From the NCBI RefSeq assembly GCF_003284965.1, contig NZ_QMEW01000008.1:97236-161235 (forward strand): a stretch of 64,000 bases of DNA. Reading direction: 5' to 3'. Shown here one piece after another: positions 1 to 12,800 of the stretch. Made by a program: the position numbers and the translations under genes. The notes beneath the pieces were generated by a model that saw only the letters and a program-made list of their open reading frames with translations, ran no database searches and was not told the origin of the DNA. The first letter of the stretch is position 1. Every line of letters starts with the position of its first letter. This DNA comes from Mycolicibacterium sp. GF69 (GTDB lineage Bacteria; Actinomycetota; Actinomycetes; Mycobacteriales; Mycobacteriaceae).

Positions 1-3000
1 ACAGCTGTTCTGGCACAACCGCTTCTGGGGCTTCCGGGGCTTCCGGAGTGACGGCGGCCTTGCTGCGCGCCTCGGCGGCTGTCAGCCCGGCGGCCAGCGC
101 TTGTTCGACCCGCACGTCGCCGATCACCCCGGCACGCGGAATGGCGCTGACCCGCACCGCGTCCACGCGTTGCGTCTTAAGCGCGGCTCTCAACCCGATG
201 AGCCCACCGCTCGGGTCCCACTCCCATGTGGGCACCGCTGCCAGCGACCGCACTTCGGTGGGAGCCTTGTGGATGACGACGTCGTAGCGGTACCGAGTGA
301 GCTCGTTGTCGGCCATGCCGCGTTTGACCTGGATGTCGAGTCCGGTCACCGCCGAGTGTTCGGCAGCCCATGCCGTGAAAAACTCTGGCGCGAGCAATAA
401 TTCGGGTTCGCCGAGCAGCGCGCGCTCAACCCGCTGCCGAATCTCGACGGCGTCGTCGTTGGTGGTGCGTTCGAACGCCACCGCGGTTTGGAAAGCCCGC
501 TGCAGACTGTGGTTGCGCACATCCCCGATGAACAACGCCCCGCCGGGAGCCAGCAAGTCCAGAGCGGCGTCGATGACCTCGGCCAAGTAGCCGGCGTTCG
601 GGAAGTACTGAATGACCGAGTTGACGATCACGGTGTCGAAGTAGCCGCTCGGTAGCCCGGCGGTCACATGAGCTGGGCGAGTCAACAACTCAACTCGATC
701 ACGCCACGGAATCTGCAGCCGCTCCAGTGAGCTCGCGATGTTCTCGACGGCCGCCGCCGACATATCGGTGCCGACATAGCGTTCACAGTTCGGAGCGACC
801 TGCGACAGAATCAGACCCGAGCCGGAGCCGATCTCCAATACCCGCCTCGGCCGCAGCGCCAAGATCCGATCGACGGTCGCGTGCCGCCACTCCTGCATTT
901 CGGTGAGGGGAATCGGATCACCGGTGTAGCTGCTGTTCCAGCCCCGGAAATCCATCCCGAAGTCCGGCAATTCGGCCTCTGCGCCGTACAACTCGTCATA
1001 CATGTGCTGCCACTGATCGACGATTTCGGCCTCGTGATCGACGCTGCTGGCATGTTCGAGGGCGACGTAGGCGATCAGATGATCGGCTCCGGTGTCGCTG
1101 TGGTGCACGGTAGCCGCCGCCTGGGTGACCTGTGGGCAGCCCAGCAGCGTGTTCTCGATCTCCCCCAGCTCGATGCGCTGCCCGCGTAATTTGATCTGCG
1201 CGTCCGCACGGCCGAGGTATTGCAAGGTGCCCGCCGAGGTCCAGCGCACCAGATCACCGGTGCGATACATCCGCTCCCCCGCGCCCCCGAACGGATTGGC
1301 AACGAACCGCTCCGCCGTCAGTGCCAGCCGGCCCACATACCCGCGCGCCAGCGCCGATCCGGCCACATACAACTCGCCGACCACCCCGGTCGGCGTCGGG
1401 TTCAGCCGTGAATCCAATACCAGTGCGCAGATGCCGGGGATCGGCGCGCCGATGTCGACGGGCTGCCGGGCCGACAGCGGCACCGTGCACGTCGACCAAA
1501 TCGTGGTCTCGGTGGGGCCGTACGCGTTGAACATCCGCCGCCCCGGCGCCCAGACGGCCACCAACTCCTCCGCGCAGGCCTCGCCGGCGGTGATGAGCGT
1601 GTCCAGTGCGTTCAATCGGGCGCGTTCAAGCGACGCCACCACCGAGGGCGTCATCACTGCCGCGGTGACTCGCTGGTCGTGCAGGATTTCGGTCAGCGCG
1701 TCCCCGGCAAAGGCATCTCGTGGCGCCACCACCAGCGTCGCGCCCGCTCCAGAGGCGAGCAACATCTCGAAGACGGATGCATCGAAGGTCGGTGCGGCGA
1801 CCATCAGCACCCGGGAGGCGGCGGTCAATCCGAACGTCTCGCGCTGCCCGGCGGCCAGCCCCAGCAGACCGGCATGGCTGACGGCGACCCCCTTGGGCAC
1901 GCCGGTTGATCCCGATGTGAAGATCACGTACGCGGCGTTGTCCGCAGACAGCGGCGCCAACCGATCGGCGTCGGTGATGGGTTCAGCGGAGATGCCACAC
2001 ACACTGCGGTCATCGATGCGCAGCACCGGGCGCTCACCCGCTCCCGCCAAAGTGTTGGCGCCACAGGTCAAGACACACGCCGCAGCCACCGCGTCCAGCA
2101 CCGCCGCGATGCGCTCGGTCGGATGTGCAGGGTCCAGCGGCACATAGGCTCCACCGGCCTTGAGCACCGCCCACCACGCCACCACCAACTCGCTGGAGCG
2201 ATCCATCGCCACGCCCACGGGGCGTTCCGGTCCGACCCCGGCCTCGATGAGCACCCGCGCTACCCGCGTCGACCATTCATCGAGGACGCGATACGACAGT
2301 TGGCGCTCACCGTCGACGACGGCCACCGCGTCCGGCTCGGCAGCCACCGCCGCCGAGAGCAATTCCAGTGCGACACCAATCGGCGCAGCCACTCCGGCAC
2401 CAGACCACTGGGAGAGCACCAGGTCGCGTTCGCCGCCGCTCAGCAGCCCCACCTCGCCGATCACCACCGAGGCGTCGACCACCACCGCCGCGACGATCAG
2501 GTCGAACCAGCCCACCAACCGCTCGATGGAGGACCGGTCGAACAGATCCGTGGCGTACGTCACGACCCCGGTGGCCATCGGCGCGGAGGGGTCCCCGGAC
2601 GCCTCTTCCCTCAGGTCGAAATCGAGATCGAATTTGGCAGTGCGGGTGAGCACTTCGACCGGCTCGACGTCGAGCCCGTCGAACGCAACCTCGGGACGCA
2701 CGTTGTTCTGGAAAGCCAATGCCACCTGGAACAGTGGGTGATGGGACGTGGAGCGTACCGGGTTGAGCTGCTCGACCAGCCGCTCGAACGGCACGTCCTG
2801 GTTGCTGTAGGCATCCAGCGCCTTCTGGCGCACCTGCGCGAGCACCTCGCTGAACCGCTGCCCGGATTCCACGCCCACCCGCAGCACCCAGGTATTGACG
2901 AAGAATCCGACCAGTTCGTTCAGCGCCTGATCCGACCGTCCGGCGATCGGTGTGCCCAGAGCGATGTCCTCACCCATTCCGGCACGATGTAACACAACGG

Positions 3001-3804
3001 CCAACACCGCTTGCATGACCATCGAGGCGGTGGCGTTGTGGGCCGCCGCCACCGCCTTGATTCCTGCCCAGGATTGCGAGTCGATGCGCAATTCCACCCC
3101 GTCACCACGGTACGAGGGCACCGGGGGGCGGGGGCGGTCCGCAACCAGCGAAACCACCTCGGGTAGATCGGCCAGCTCTTTCTGCCAGTAGGCCAACTGG
3201 CCGGCGATCACACTATCGGGGTCGGTTTCGGCGCCCAACCAATCCTGTTGCCACAGCGTGTAATCCACGTACTGCACCGGCAACGGCGCCCAACCGGGCG
3301 GCACTCCCTGTCGCCGCGCCCGGTATGCCTCGGCGACATCGCGCACCATCGGCACCATCGACCAACCGTCGAAGGCGATGTGGTGCAAGACGATTCCCAT
3401 GACGTACTGCTCGGGCCCCACGGCATAGAGCTGTGCGCGAATCGGGATCTCGCCGGCCAGATCGAACCGGTACCCCGCAAGCGCCATCAGCGCGTCCTCG
3501 ACTTCCGAGGCGGGCAACGGCACCACCGTCGCGCTCTCGCGTCGCCACATCCCGGCCTGCGCCGGCAGCACCTTCTGCGATGGCACACCGCCGACGTCGG
3601 GGAAGACGGTGCGTAGCGACTCGTGGCGCGCGATCACGTCGTCGAGGGCCACGCCGAGCGCCTCCACGTCGAGCGCCCCGCTGATCCGGAATGCGATCGG
3701 CATGTTGTAGGTGGCAGCCCCGGCTTCGAACCGGTTGAGGAACCACAACCTGCTCTGGGCATACGACAGCGGCACCACTGCCGGCCGATCGACCGGTGCC
3801 AGCG
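1..3804 (-). other. NRPS module 5: C-A-nMT (carrier domain beyond window)
   Basis: Residues about 4595-5862. C domain with HHIAFDG near residue 4735. A-domain pocket D-A-F-V-I-A-A-I-W, aliphatic like module 2. The N-methyltransferase insertion has VLEIGSGSG near residue 5580 and an IQYFP motif. The reading ends in the segment after the methyltransferase (VVPEQL), just before the expected A10 lysine and T domain. The C, A and nMT regions all resemble module 2 closely. A further N-methyl aliphatic residue is expected at position 5. How many modules follow cannot be seen. Confidence 0.87.
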
Positions 3805-6800
3805 GCTGACGTCGGCCTGAAGCCGCATCGATGTGCGGAGCCAACTGCGACACCGTCGGCGCATCGAACAGGGTGCGCACCCCGAGATCGACGTCGAGCC
3901 CCGTGTTGATCGCGGCGATCAACCGCATCGCAGAAACCGAGTCTCCGCCGAGATCGAAGAACGACTCGCCGGTCCCGACCCGCTCCAAACCGAGTACCTG
4001 CGCGTAGATCCCGGCAAGGATTTCCTCGACCGCAGTTGTCGGCGCGCGGTAGCCATCGGTGTCGCCGTAGTCGGGTGCCGGCAGCGCTCGCTTGTCGAGT
4101 TTGCCGTTGACGGTCACCGGCAACGTGTCGATCACCACCACTGCGGCGGGCACCATGTAGCCGGGGAGCCGCTCGGCCAGCTGGGGGCGTACGTCAGCCG
4201 CATCGGCGGTGCCGGTGATGTAGGCGACCAGTCGCTTGTCGCCGGGACGGTCCTCGCGCGCGACAACCACGGCTTGCTCTACGCCGGCAAGCCCGGACAG
4301 GGCTGCCTGGATCTCCCCCAGCTCGATGCGATAACCGCGGATCTTGACCTGTTCATCGGCGCGGCCGAAATATCGCAGCTGCCCGTCGGACCCCCAGCAC
4401 ACCAGGTCACCGGTGCGGTACATACGTTGTCCTGGCGGCCCGAATGGGCATGCCAGGAACCGCGATGCGGTCAAGCCGGCCCGGCGCCAGTACCCGACCC
4501 CCACGCCGCGACCGGCCAAGTACAGCTCACCGACCACCCCGGCCGGCACTGCACGTAGCCACTTGTCCAGCACGAAAAACGCGGCGCCTGTCACCGGTGA
4601 ACCGATCGACGGCGCACCCGAGCCCTCTTCCAGCGGCGTGCTCTTGGACGCCCACATGGTGGTTTCGGTCGGACCGTAGACGTTGACCATCACCCGCCCG
4701 GGCGCCCACCGGTCGACCAACTCGGGCGGACACGGCTCGGCGCCGATCACCAATGCCGCCGACTCCAGCCCTTCGGGCGAGAGCAGTCCCACCGCGGACG
4801 GGGTCTGGGTGAACACGCTGACCTTTTCGGCGACGAGCAGCGCATGGAATTCTTCCGGCGATCTCGCGACGGAGTCGGGCACCACGACCAGCCGTCCGCC
4901 ATGAAGCAGCGCACCCCAGATCTCCCACACCGAGAAGTCGAAGGCATACGAGTGGAACTGCGTCCAGACCTGGGCCGGCGCCAGCTCGAAACCGACGTCG
5001 AGCGCGTCGAACAGTTGAGTGACGTTGTGCTGAGTGACCGCCACTCCCTTGGGCGTACCGGTGGTGCCCGACGTGTAGATGATGTGAGCGACGTCGCCGG
5101 CAGCCGGGACCGGTAATGCAGTTGCCGGATAGTCGTCGATGCGAGGATCGCCGATGTCGATGACCGCCAGGTGGCCGAATCCCTCCAAACGTTCGGCCAA
5201 TCGGGCGGTGGTGACAGCGGCCGTCGGTGCGGCATCCTCGAGCATGAATTCGATTCGGGCCGACGGCACCGCCGGATCCATCGGCAGATACGCCGCACCG
5301 GTTTTGAGCACGCCGAGAATTGCCACGATCGCTTCGGCCGAACGGGAGAACAGCAACGCGACTGATTGCCCTGGGCCCGCCCCGCGCTCGGCCAACAGAT
5401 GCGCCAACCGGTTCGACGCCTCGTCGAGCGCGCGATAAGTCCACGAACGGCCCTCGCACGTCAGCGCTGTCGCCTCGGGCGCACGCGCCACCTGAGCGTC
5501 GAACAACTGCGGAATCGACACCGGCGCGCTGGCCTGCGTCAGCACCGCACGATTGCCCCACCGGTCCAGCTGCGCACGTTCACTAGAATCGAGCAGCACA
5601 TCTATCGAAGACAGTGGCCGTTGCGGATCTGCTGTCATCGCGACGAGCACGCGCCGCAGCCGGTCGATCAGTGTCTCGATGCCGGCGGAGTCGAACACAT
5701 CGGTACGGAACTCGACCGTGCCGCTGATACCGGCCGGTTCGCCCAACTCGGTCCAGCACTCGGCCAATGAGAACGCGATGTCCATCCGGGCGGTGCGGGT
5801 GTCCACCGGCAGCGAGGTGACCTGCACATCGCCCAACGCGAGATCGGCGACGGGGTTTCCGACGAAGTTCTGCCACGCCAGCATCACCTGCACCAGCGGG
5901 TGATGGGTGAGACTGCGGTTCGGGTTCAGCCGCTCCACCAGCACCTCGAACGGCACGTCCTGGTGCTCATAGGCGGCGAGGGCGCGGCGCTGGACCTGGT
6001 CCAGTAACGAGGAAACCGTCGGGTCTCCGGCCAGATCGACCCTCAACACCAAGGTGTTGACGAAGAACCCCACCAGCTCGTCGAGCGCGGGATCGCGTCG
6101 CCCGGCAATCGGAAAGCCCACCGCCACATCGGAACTCGCGGTGATTTCGCCGAGCAGCAGGGCCAACGCGGCCTGCACCACCATGAAGTTGGTCGCGTTG
6201 TGCTCGCGCGCGACCGTGGCCAGCTGCTGCTGAAGGTCGGCTGGCCAATCGACCGTCACGGTGGCTCCGCGATAGTCGGCCACCGGTGGATAAGGCCGAT
6301 CGGTGGGCAGTGCCAGCCGCTCGGGAAGCCCCGCCAGCGCCTGCTCCCAATACGCCAGCTGCACGGCGATCGGACTCTCGCCGTCCTCGAGATCACCCAG
6401 GTGCCGGCGCTGCCAGAGCGTGTAGTCGAAGTACTGCACCGGCAACGGTGTCCAGCGCGGAGGCCGGCCTGAACACCGGCTGGCGTATGCGGATCCCAGA
6501 TCGGCCACCAGAGCACGGATAGACCAGCCATCCGCCGCGACGTGGTGCACAACCGCAGCCAGCACATGCTCGTCGTCGGCGACGCGGAAAAGCTTCGCGC
6601 GCAAAGGGATTTCGGTGCTGAGGTCGAACGCATAAGACGCGACCTCTCGGATGGCGTCCTCCAACTCGGTGGACGACCAGCCCCGGGCGTCGATTACCCT
6701 CCAGCCGAAGTCGGCTCGCTCGGTGGGCACCAGCAACTGGCGAGGCGCACCGTCGACCATCGCGAATACTGTGCGCAACGTCTCCTGCCGACCGGCCACG

Positions 6801-9800
6801 TCCGCCAGCGCCGCACCGAGGGCCTCGGCGTCGAGCCGTCCGCTCAGGCGCAGCGCCACGGGCATGTTGTAGATCGCGGAGGGACCCTGCAACTGCTCGA
6901 GGAACCACAACCGCTGTTGGGCGAAGGACAGCGGCACTGCCGCTGGTCGGTCGAGGGCCACCAATGCTGGCAGCCCGCGTGCCCCTTCGCCGATACGCGG
7001 CGCGAGTTGGGCAACTGTGGAGGCATCGAACAACACACGCACCGCAACGTCGACGTCGAGTGCGGTGTTGATCGCGGCGATCACGCGCATCGCCGAGAGC
7101 GAGTCCCCGCCGAGGTCGAAGAACGAGTCGTCGACTCCGACCCGCTCCAATCCCAGTACCTGAGCGTAGATCCCGGCCAGGATTTCCTCGACCGCAGTGC
7201 TCGGGGCGCGGTAGCTGTCGTCTTCGTCGTACTCGGGTGCGGGCAACGCGCGCTTGTCGAGTTTGCCGTTGACCGTCAGCGGCAGTGCGTCGATGAGGAC
7301 CACCGCGGTCGGCACCATGTAGGCCGGTAGTCGGTCGGAGAGTAGGGCGCGAAGCTGTGCCGGATCGGCGTTCCCCGTGACGTAGCCGACCAGACGTTTC
7401 TCGCCGGCGCGGTCGTCGCGGGCGACTACCGCGGCCTGATCCACTCCCGCCAGGGCGGTCAGCGCGGCCTGGATCTCACCCAGCTCGATGCGGTAGCCAC
7501 GAATCTTGACCTGCTCATCGGCACGACCGACATAACGCAGTTGTCCATCGGTACCCCACGACACCAGATCTCCGGTGCGGTACATCCGATGACCCGGGGC
7601 CCCAAAGGGACATGCCACGAACCGGGAGGCGCTCAATCCCGCCCGGCCCACATAACCGACGCCCACCCCGGAACCGGCCACATACAATTCCCCGACCACC
7701 CCGGCCGGCACCGCCCGCAACCGGGCGTCGAGCACGAACAACGCCGCCCCGGGCACCGGCAGGCCGATCGGAACGTCCACCGATCCCGCGACCAGCGGTG
7801 CGCTGATGGTGGCATACACCGTGGTCTCCGTCGGTCCGTAACCGTTGATCATCACGCGTCCCGACGCCCACTGCTCCACCACGTCCGGCGGACACGGTTC
7901 GGCGGCGATCATCAACGCCGTCCGGTCCAGATCCTTCGACGAGAGCATCCCCACCGCCGACGGCGTCTGGCTGAGCACGGTGACACCTTCGGCGACCAGC
8001 AGCGCGTGCAGATCTCGTGGGGATCGGGTCACCTCGTCGGGCACCACCACCAGCCGCCCACCGAACAGCAACGCACCCCAAATCTCCCACACCGAGTAGT
8101 CGAAGGCATACGAATGGCACTGGGACCACACCAGATCCGGACCCATGTCAAGACCCACCTCGAGACCGTCGAACAGCCGAGTCACATTGTGGTGGGTGAC
8201 CGCCACCCCCTTCGGCGTTCCGGTGGTACCCGAGGTGTAGATGATGTGCGCGATATCCTCTGCCGCTGGGCCGGGCAACGAGGTCGAAGGATATGAGTCG
8301 ACGCGCGGATCGGCGGCATCGACGACCTTGAGTCCCAAGCCATCCAAGCGTTCACCCAACACTGTGGAGGTGACAGCTGCGACCGGCGCGGAATCTGCCA
8401 CCATGAACGCGATCCGCGCCACGGGCACCGACGGATCGATCGGCAGATAGGCCGCCCCCGTCTTGAGCACCGCCAGGATCGCGATGATTGCCTCGGCCGA
8501 CCGGTCGAGCAGCATTGCCACACAACGCGCCGGGCCCGCACCTTCACCGACCAACAAGTGCGCCAGCCTATTTGACGCCTCATTGAGTTCACGGTAGGTC
8601 AACGACCGACCTGCGAAAGTCAACGCCGCCGCATCCGGTGCAAGTGCCACCTGCTCAGCGAACACCGCAGGAATCGACAAACCGACCACCGGCTGGGCCA
8701 ACACCGCCCGGTTGCCGATCTCGTCGAGCAGCGCGTGCTCAGCGGCGTCGAGCACATCCAGCGACGACAACGCCTGGGTCGGATCGGCGGTGATCACCAG
8801 CAGTACCCGTTCCAGCCGCCTGATCAGAGCCTCGATGCTGCCGGTGTCGAACACATCGGTGCGGAACTCCACCATTCCCGAAATCCCTGCCGGCGCACCG
8901 GCTTCCGTCCAACGCTCGGCCAAAGAGAACACCAGATCCATGCGGGCGGTGCAGGTGTCTGCGGGCAATGGGGTGACCTCGACATTGCCTAACCGGAGGC
9001 CGGCCGCGGGGCCGCTGCTGTGCCATGGCAGGTTCTGCCAGGTGATCATCACCTGAACCAGCGGATGATGAGTAAGCGATCGGATCGGGTTGAGCCGATC
9101 CACCAGCAACTCGAAAGGCACATCCCGGTGCTCGTAGGCGGTCAGACCGCGTCGGCGTACTTGATCCAGTACCCCAGCGACGTCGTGTTCTTCGCTCAGG
9201 TCGACCCGCAGCACCAAGGTGTTGACGAAGAAACCGACAAGTTCATCGAGTGCCGGATCACCACGTCCAGCGATAGCGACACCTAGAGCCACATCGCTGC
9301 TGCCGCTCATTTCGGACAGGAGCACAGCCAACGCAGCCTGGATCACCATGAAGCTGGTGGCGTTGTGTTCCCGGGCCACCCGGTCCACCTGTTGCTGCAG
9401 CTGCGCTGACCAGTCCACCGATACGCTGGCCCCGCGGTGATCGGCCACCGGCGGATAGGGCCGATCGGTGGGCAGCGCCAGCCGTTCGGGCAGACCGGTC
9501 AGAGTTCGTTCCCAATAAGCGATCTGAGCGCTGATAGGACTGCTTGCGTCGTCGAGATCACCCAGATGCGCGCGCTGCCACAGCGTGTAGTCGATGTACT
9601 GCACCGCCAACGGCTCCCAGTCCGGACTCCGCCCGGCGCACCGGCTGTCGTATGCGACGCCGAGATCACGCACCAACGGGATGATCGACCAACCGTCGGC
9701 AGCGATATGGTGCACGACCGCGACAAGTACATGCTCATCGTCGAGGGTACGGAAAAGCATTGAGCGCAGTGGAATCTCGGTGGCGAGGTCAAAGTTGTGA

Positions 9801-12800
9801 CGCGCGGCCGCGCCTATCGCCTCACTGAGCCGGGCCTTCGGCCAGCCATCGGCATCGACGACCTGCCAACCGAAGTCGGACTCGGCGGGCGATGTCACCA
9901 CCTGACGGGGAATGCCGTCGTCTGTCACGAACAGGGTGCGCAGGCTCTCATGCCGGCTCACCACATCGGCGAGCGCTGCGCCCAGTGCCTCCGCATCCAG
10001 CTTCCCGGACAGTCGCAGGGCGACCGCCATGTTGTAGATCGCGGACGGACCTTGCAGCTGATCGAGGAACCACAACCGATTCTGAGCGAACGACAATGGC
10101 ACCCGCTCGGGACGCGGCATCGCCTGCAGGGGTGCGTGGGCCGCACCATCATGGTGCTTCCGATTCAGGCGGTCGGCGAGGGCTCCGACGCTGGGGGCGT
10201 CGAACAGATACCGCACGGGAACTTCTCGATCCAGGGCGGCTTGCAGGCGCGCGCTGACGCGGATCGCGATCAGCGAATCTCCACCCAACGCGAAGAAGTC
10301 GTCGTCGATCCCCACTCGGTCGACGCCCAATACCTCGGCGAAGATGTCCGCGACGACTCGTTCCATCCGGGTTTGCGGCTCCCGGAACGGTGTGGCGGCA
10401 ATCACCGGTTCGGGCAGCGCCTTTCGGTCGATTTTGCCCGAGGAAGTCATGGGAAACGCGTCAAGCACCACGAAGTGGGCCGGGACCATGTAGTCGGGAA
10501 GCCGGGAGCTCATCCACTGACGCACCGCATTGATCTTGGTGTTGGTGTGCGGATCGTTCGCGTACGCGCTCGGCCCGGAATGGGCGGAGGTGAGATACAG
10601 GTCGCACAGCGCCGGCGGGTGTTCGACGTCTGCGGGACGCGTGAAGACCGCGTCCAGAGTGCCCGGTTGGGCGCCCCAGGTGACTGCGACTCGGTACCCG
10701 TTGGTTTCACCGAGGCGGTGCAGTTGCTCGGGGGTGACCGCCTCAGGCGCTCCGGTAGCGCAAGCCAGCGCATCGCTCAGCGACAGCCCTTCCGCCAGGT
10801 GCTGTTCGAGGCGGACGTCGCTGATGACCCCCGCGTGCGGGATCGCTGTGATACGCACTGTGTCCGGATGTTCTGCCGTCAAGGTGGCGTGCAGACCGTC
10901 GAGGCCTTCGCCCGAGGTCCACTCCCGCGTGGGTGCATCGGCGAGCGAGCGCACTGCGGCGGGCGTCTTGTAGACGATGACCTCGTAGCGGTAGCGGGTC
11001 AGCTCGTTGTCGGCGGCTCCACGCTTGACTTGAATGTCCAGGCCGTCCGCCGACGCATGCCCAGCGGCCCAAGAGGTGAAGAACTCTGGCGCCAGCAGCA
11101 ATTCGGGCTCACCCAGGATGGTTCGCTGCACCCGGTGCCGGATGTCCGCGGTGTCGGCGCCCGGTGCCTGGGCCAGCGCGACACCAGTCTGGAACGCGCT
11201 CTGCAGGGTGTAGTTGCGTACGTCGCCGATGAACAGCGCTCCTCCGGGCGCCAGCAGATCGACCGCGGTGTCGAGGACGTCGACCAGGTATTGCGCGCTG
11301 GGAAAGTACTGGATGACGGAGTTGACGATGATGGTGTCGAAGAACCCCTGCGGAAGTGCTCCGGCAATGTGCGCGGGCTGAGTCAACAGCTCGACCCGTT
11401 CTCCCCACGGCTGCGCGGCCACCGCCGACTGCAGTTTGCGGATGGTGGGCGCGGAAAAGTCTGTGCCCCAATACTTTTCGCACGCGGGAGCGATTTGCGA
11501 CAGCACCAGACCCGAGCCCACGCCGATCTCCAACACTCGCCGTGGCCGCAACTCCATGATGCGGTCCACAGTGGCCGACCGCCACTGCTGCATCTCCGCC
11601 AGGGGTATCGGCTCATCGGTGTAGCTGCTGTTCCAGCCCCGGAAATCGCTGCCGAACTCCGGCGCTTCGATGTCGGCGTCGTACAGCTCGTCGTAGATGT
11701 TCTGCCACTGCTCGACGGTTTGGCTCTCGTCATCGGCGGCGGTGGCGTGCTCCAAGCTCATGTAGGCCACCAGATGCTCGCCGGTGTCGCTGGTGTGTAG
11801 ACGGGCCGCGGCCCGCGTGACCTGCGGGCAAGCCAACAGTGTGTTTTCCACCTCGCCAAGTTCCAGGCGCTGCCCGCGTAGCTTGACCTGCGCGTCGGCA
11901 CGGCCCAGATAGTCCAGCGTGCCGTCCGCGGTCCAGCGCACCACGTCACCGGTGCGATACATCCGCATACCCGCGGCGCCATGAGGGTCGGCGACGAACC
12001 GCTCCGCGGTCAGCGCCGGGCGGCCGACATAGCCGCGCGCCACGGCGGGACCTGCCAGATACAGCTCGCCGGCCACCCCGATGGGCGCGGGCTTGAGTCG
12101 AGCGTCCAACACCAGCGCGGTAACCCCATCGATCGGGGTCCCGATGCGCACCGGTTCTCCGACCCCCAACGCATCACACGTGGCCCAGATGGTCGCCTCG
12201 GTCGGTCCGTAGGCGTTGAACATGCGGCGGCCCGGCGCCCAGCTGGCGACCAGTTCCGCGGGACACGCCTCTCCACCGGTCACAAGCGTGTCGAGACCGG
12301 GTACCCGCGCCTGTTCCAGCGTGGAGAGCACCGTCGGAGTCAACAATGCGGCGTCGACCCGATGTGCCCGCAGGACATCGGTCAACGCCTCCCCGGCGTA
12401 GGCGTCGTGTGCAGCCACGACCAACGTCGCGCGTGAGCCCACTGCCCACATCCACTCGAAGATGGAGGCATCGAAAGTCGGTGCGGCGACCATCAAAACG
12501 CGCGAGCCGGCGCCCAGCCCGAATCGATCGCGGTGGGCTGCAGCCACGCCCGGCAGGCCGGCGTGGCTGACGACGACGCCCTTCGGCACACCGGTGGAAC
12601 CCGATGTGAAGATCACATACGCGGCGTTGTCCACAGACAGTGGTGCCAATCGATCGGCATCGGTGATCGGGTCCGCGCTGTGCGGCGACAGGTCCAAACC
12701 GTCGATGCGCAAGACCGGCCGCGAGGCCGCTCCCGCCAGAACCTCTGTGCTACAAGTCAACACGCACACCGCAGCCACCGCGTCCAGCACCGCGGCGACG

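Noticed and set aside
9797..11800. 667-codon open frame on the plus strand
   Set aside because: It is antisense to modules 2 and 3 of the NRPS, whose motifs are continuous on the minus strand. Its own translation has no recognisable domain and shows the Arg/Gly/Pro bias of a GC-rich shadow frame.
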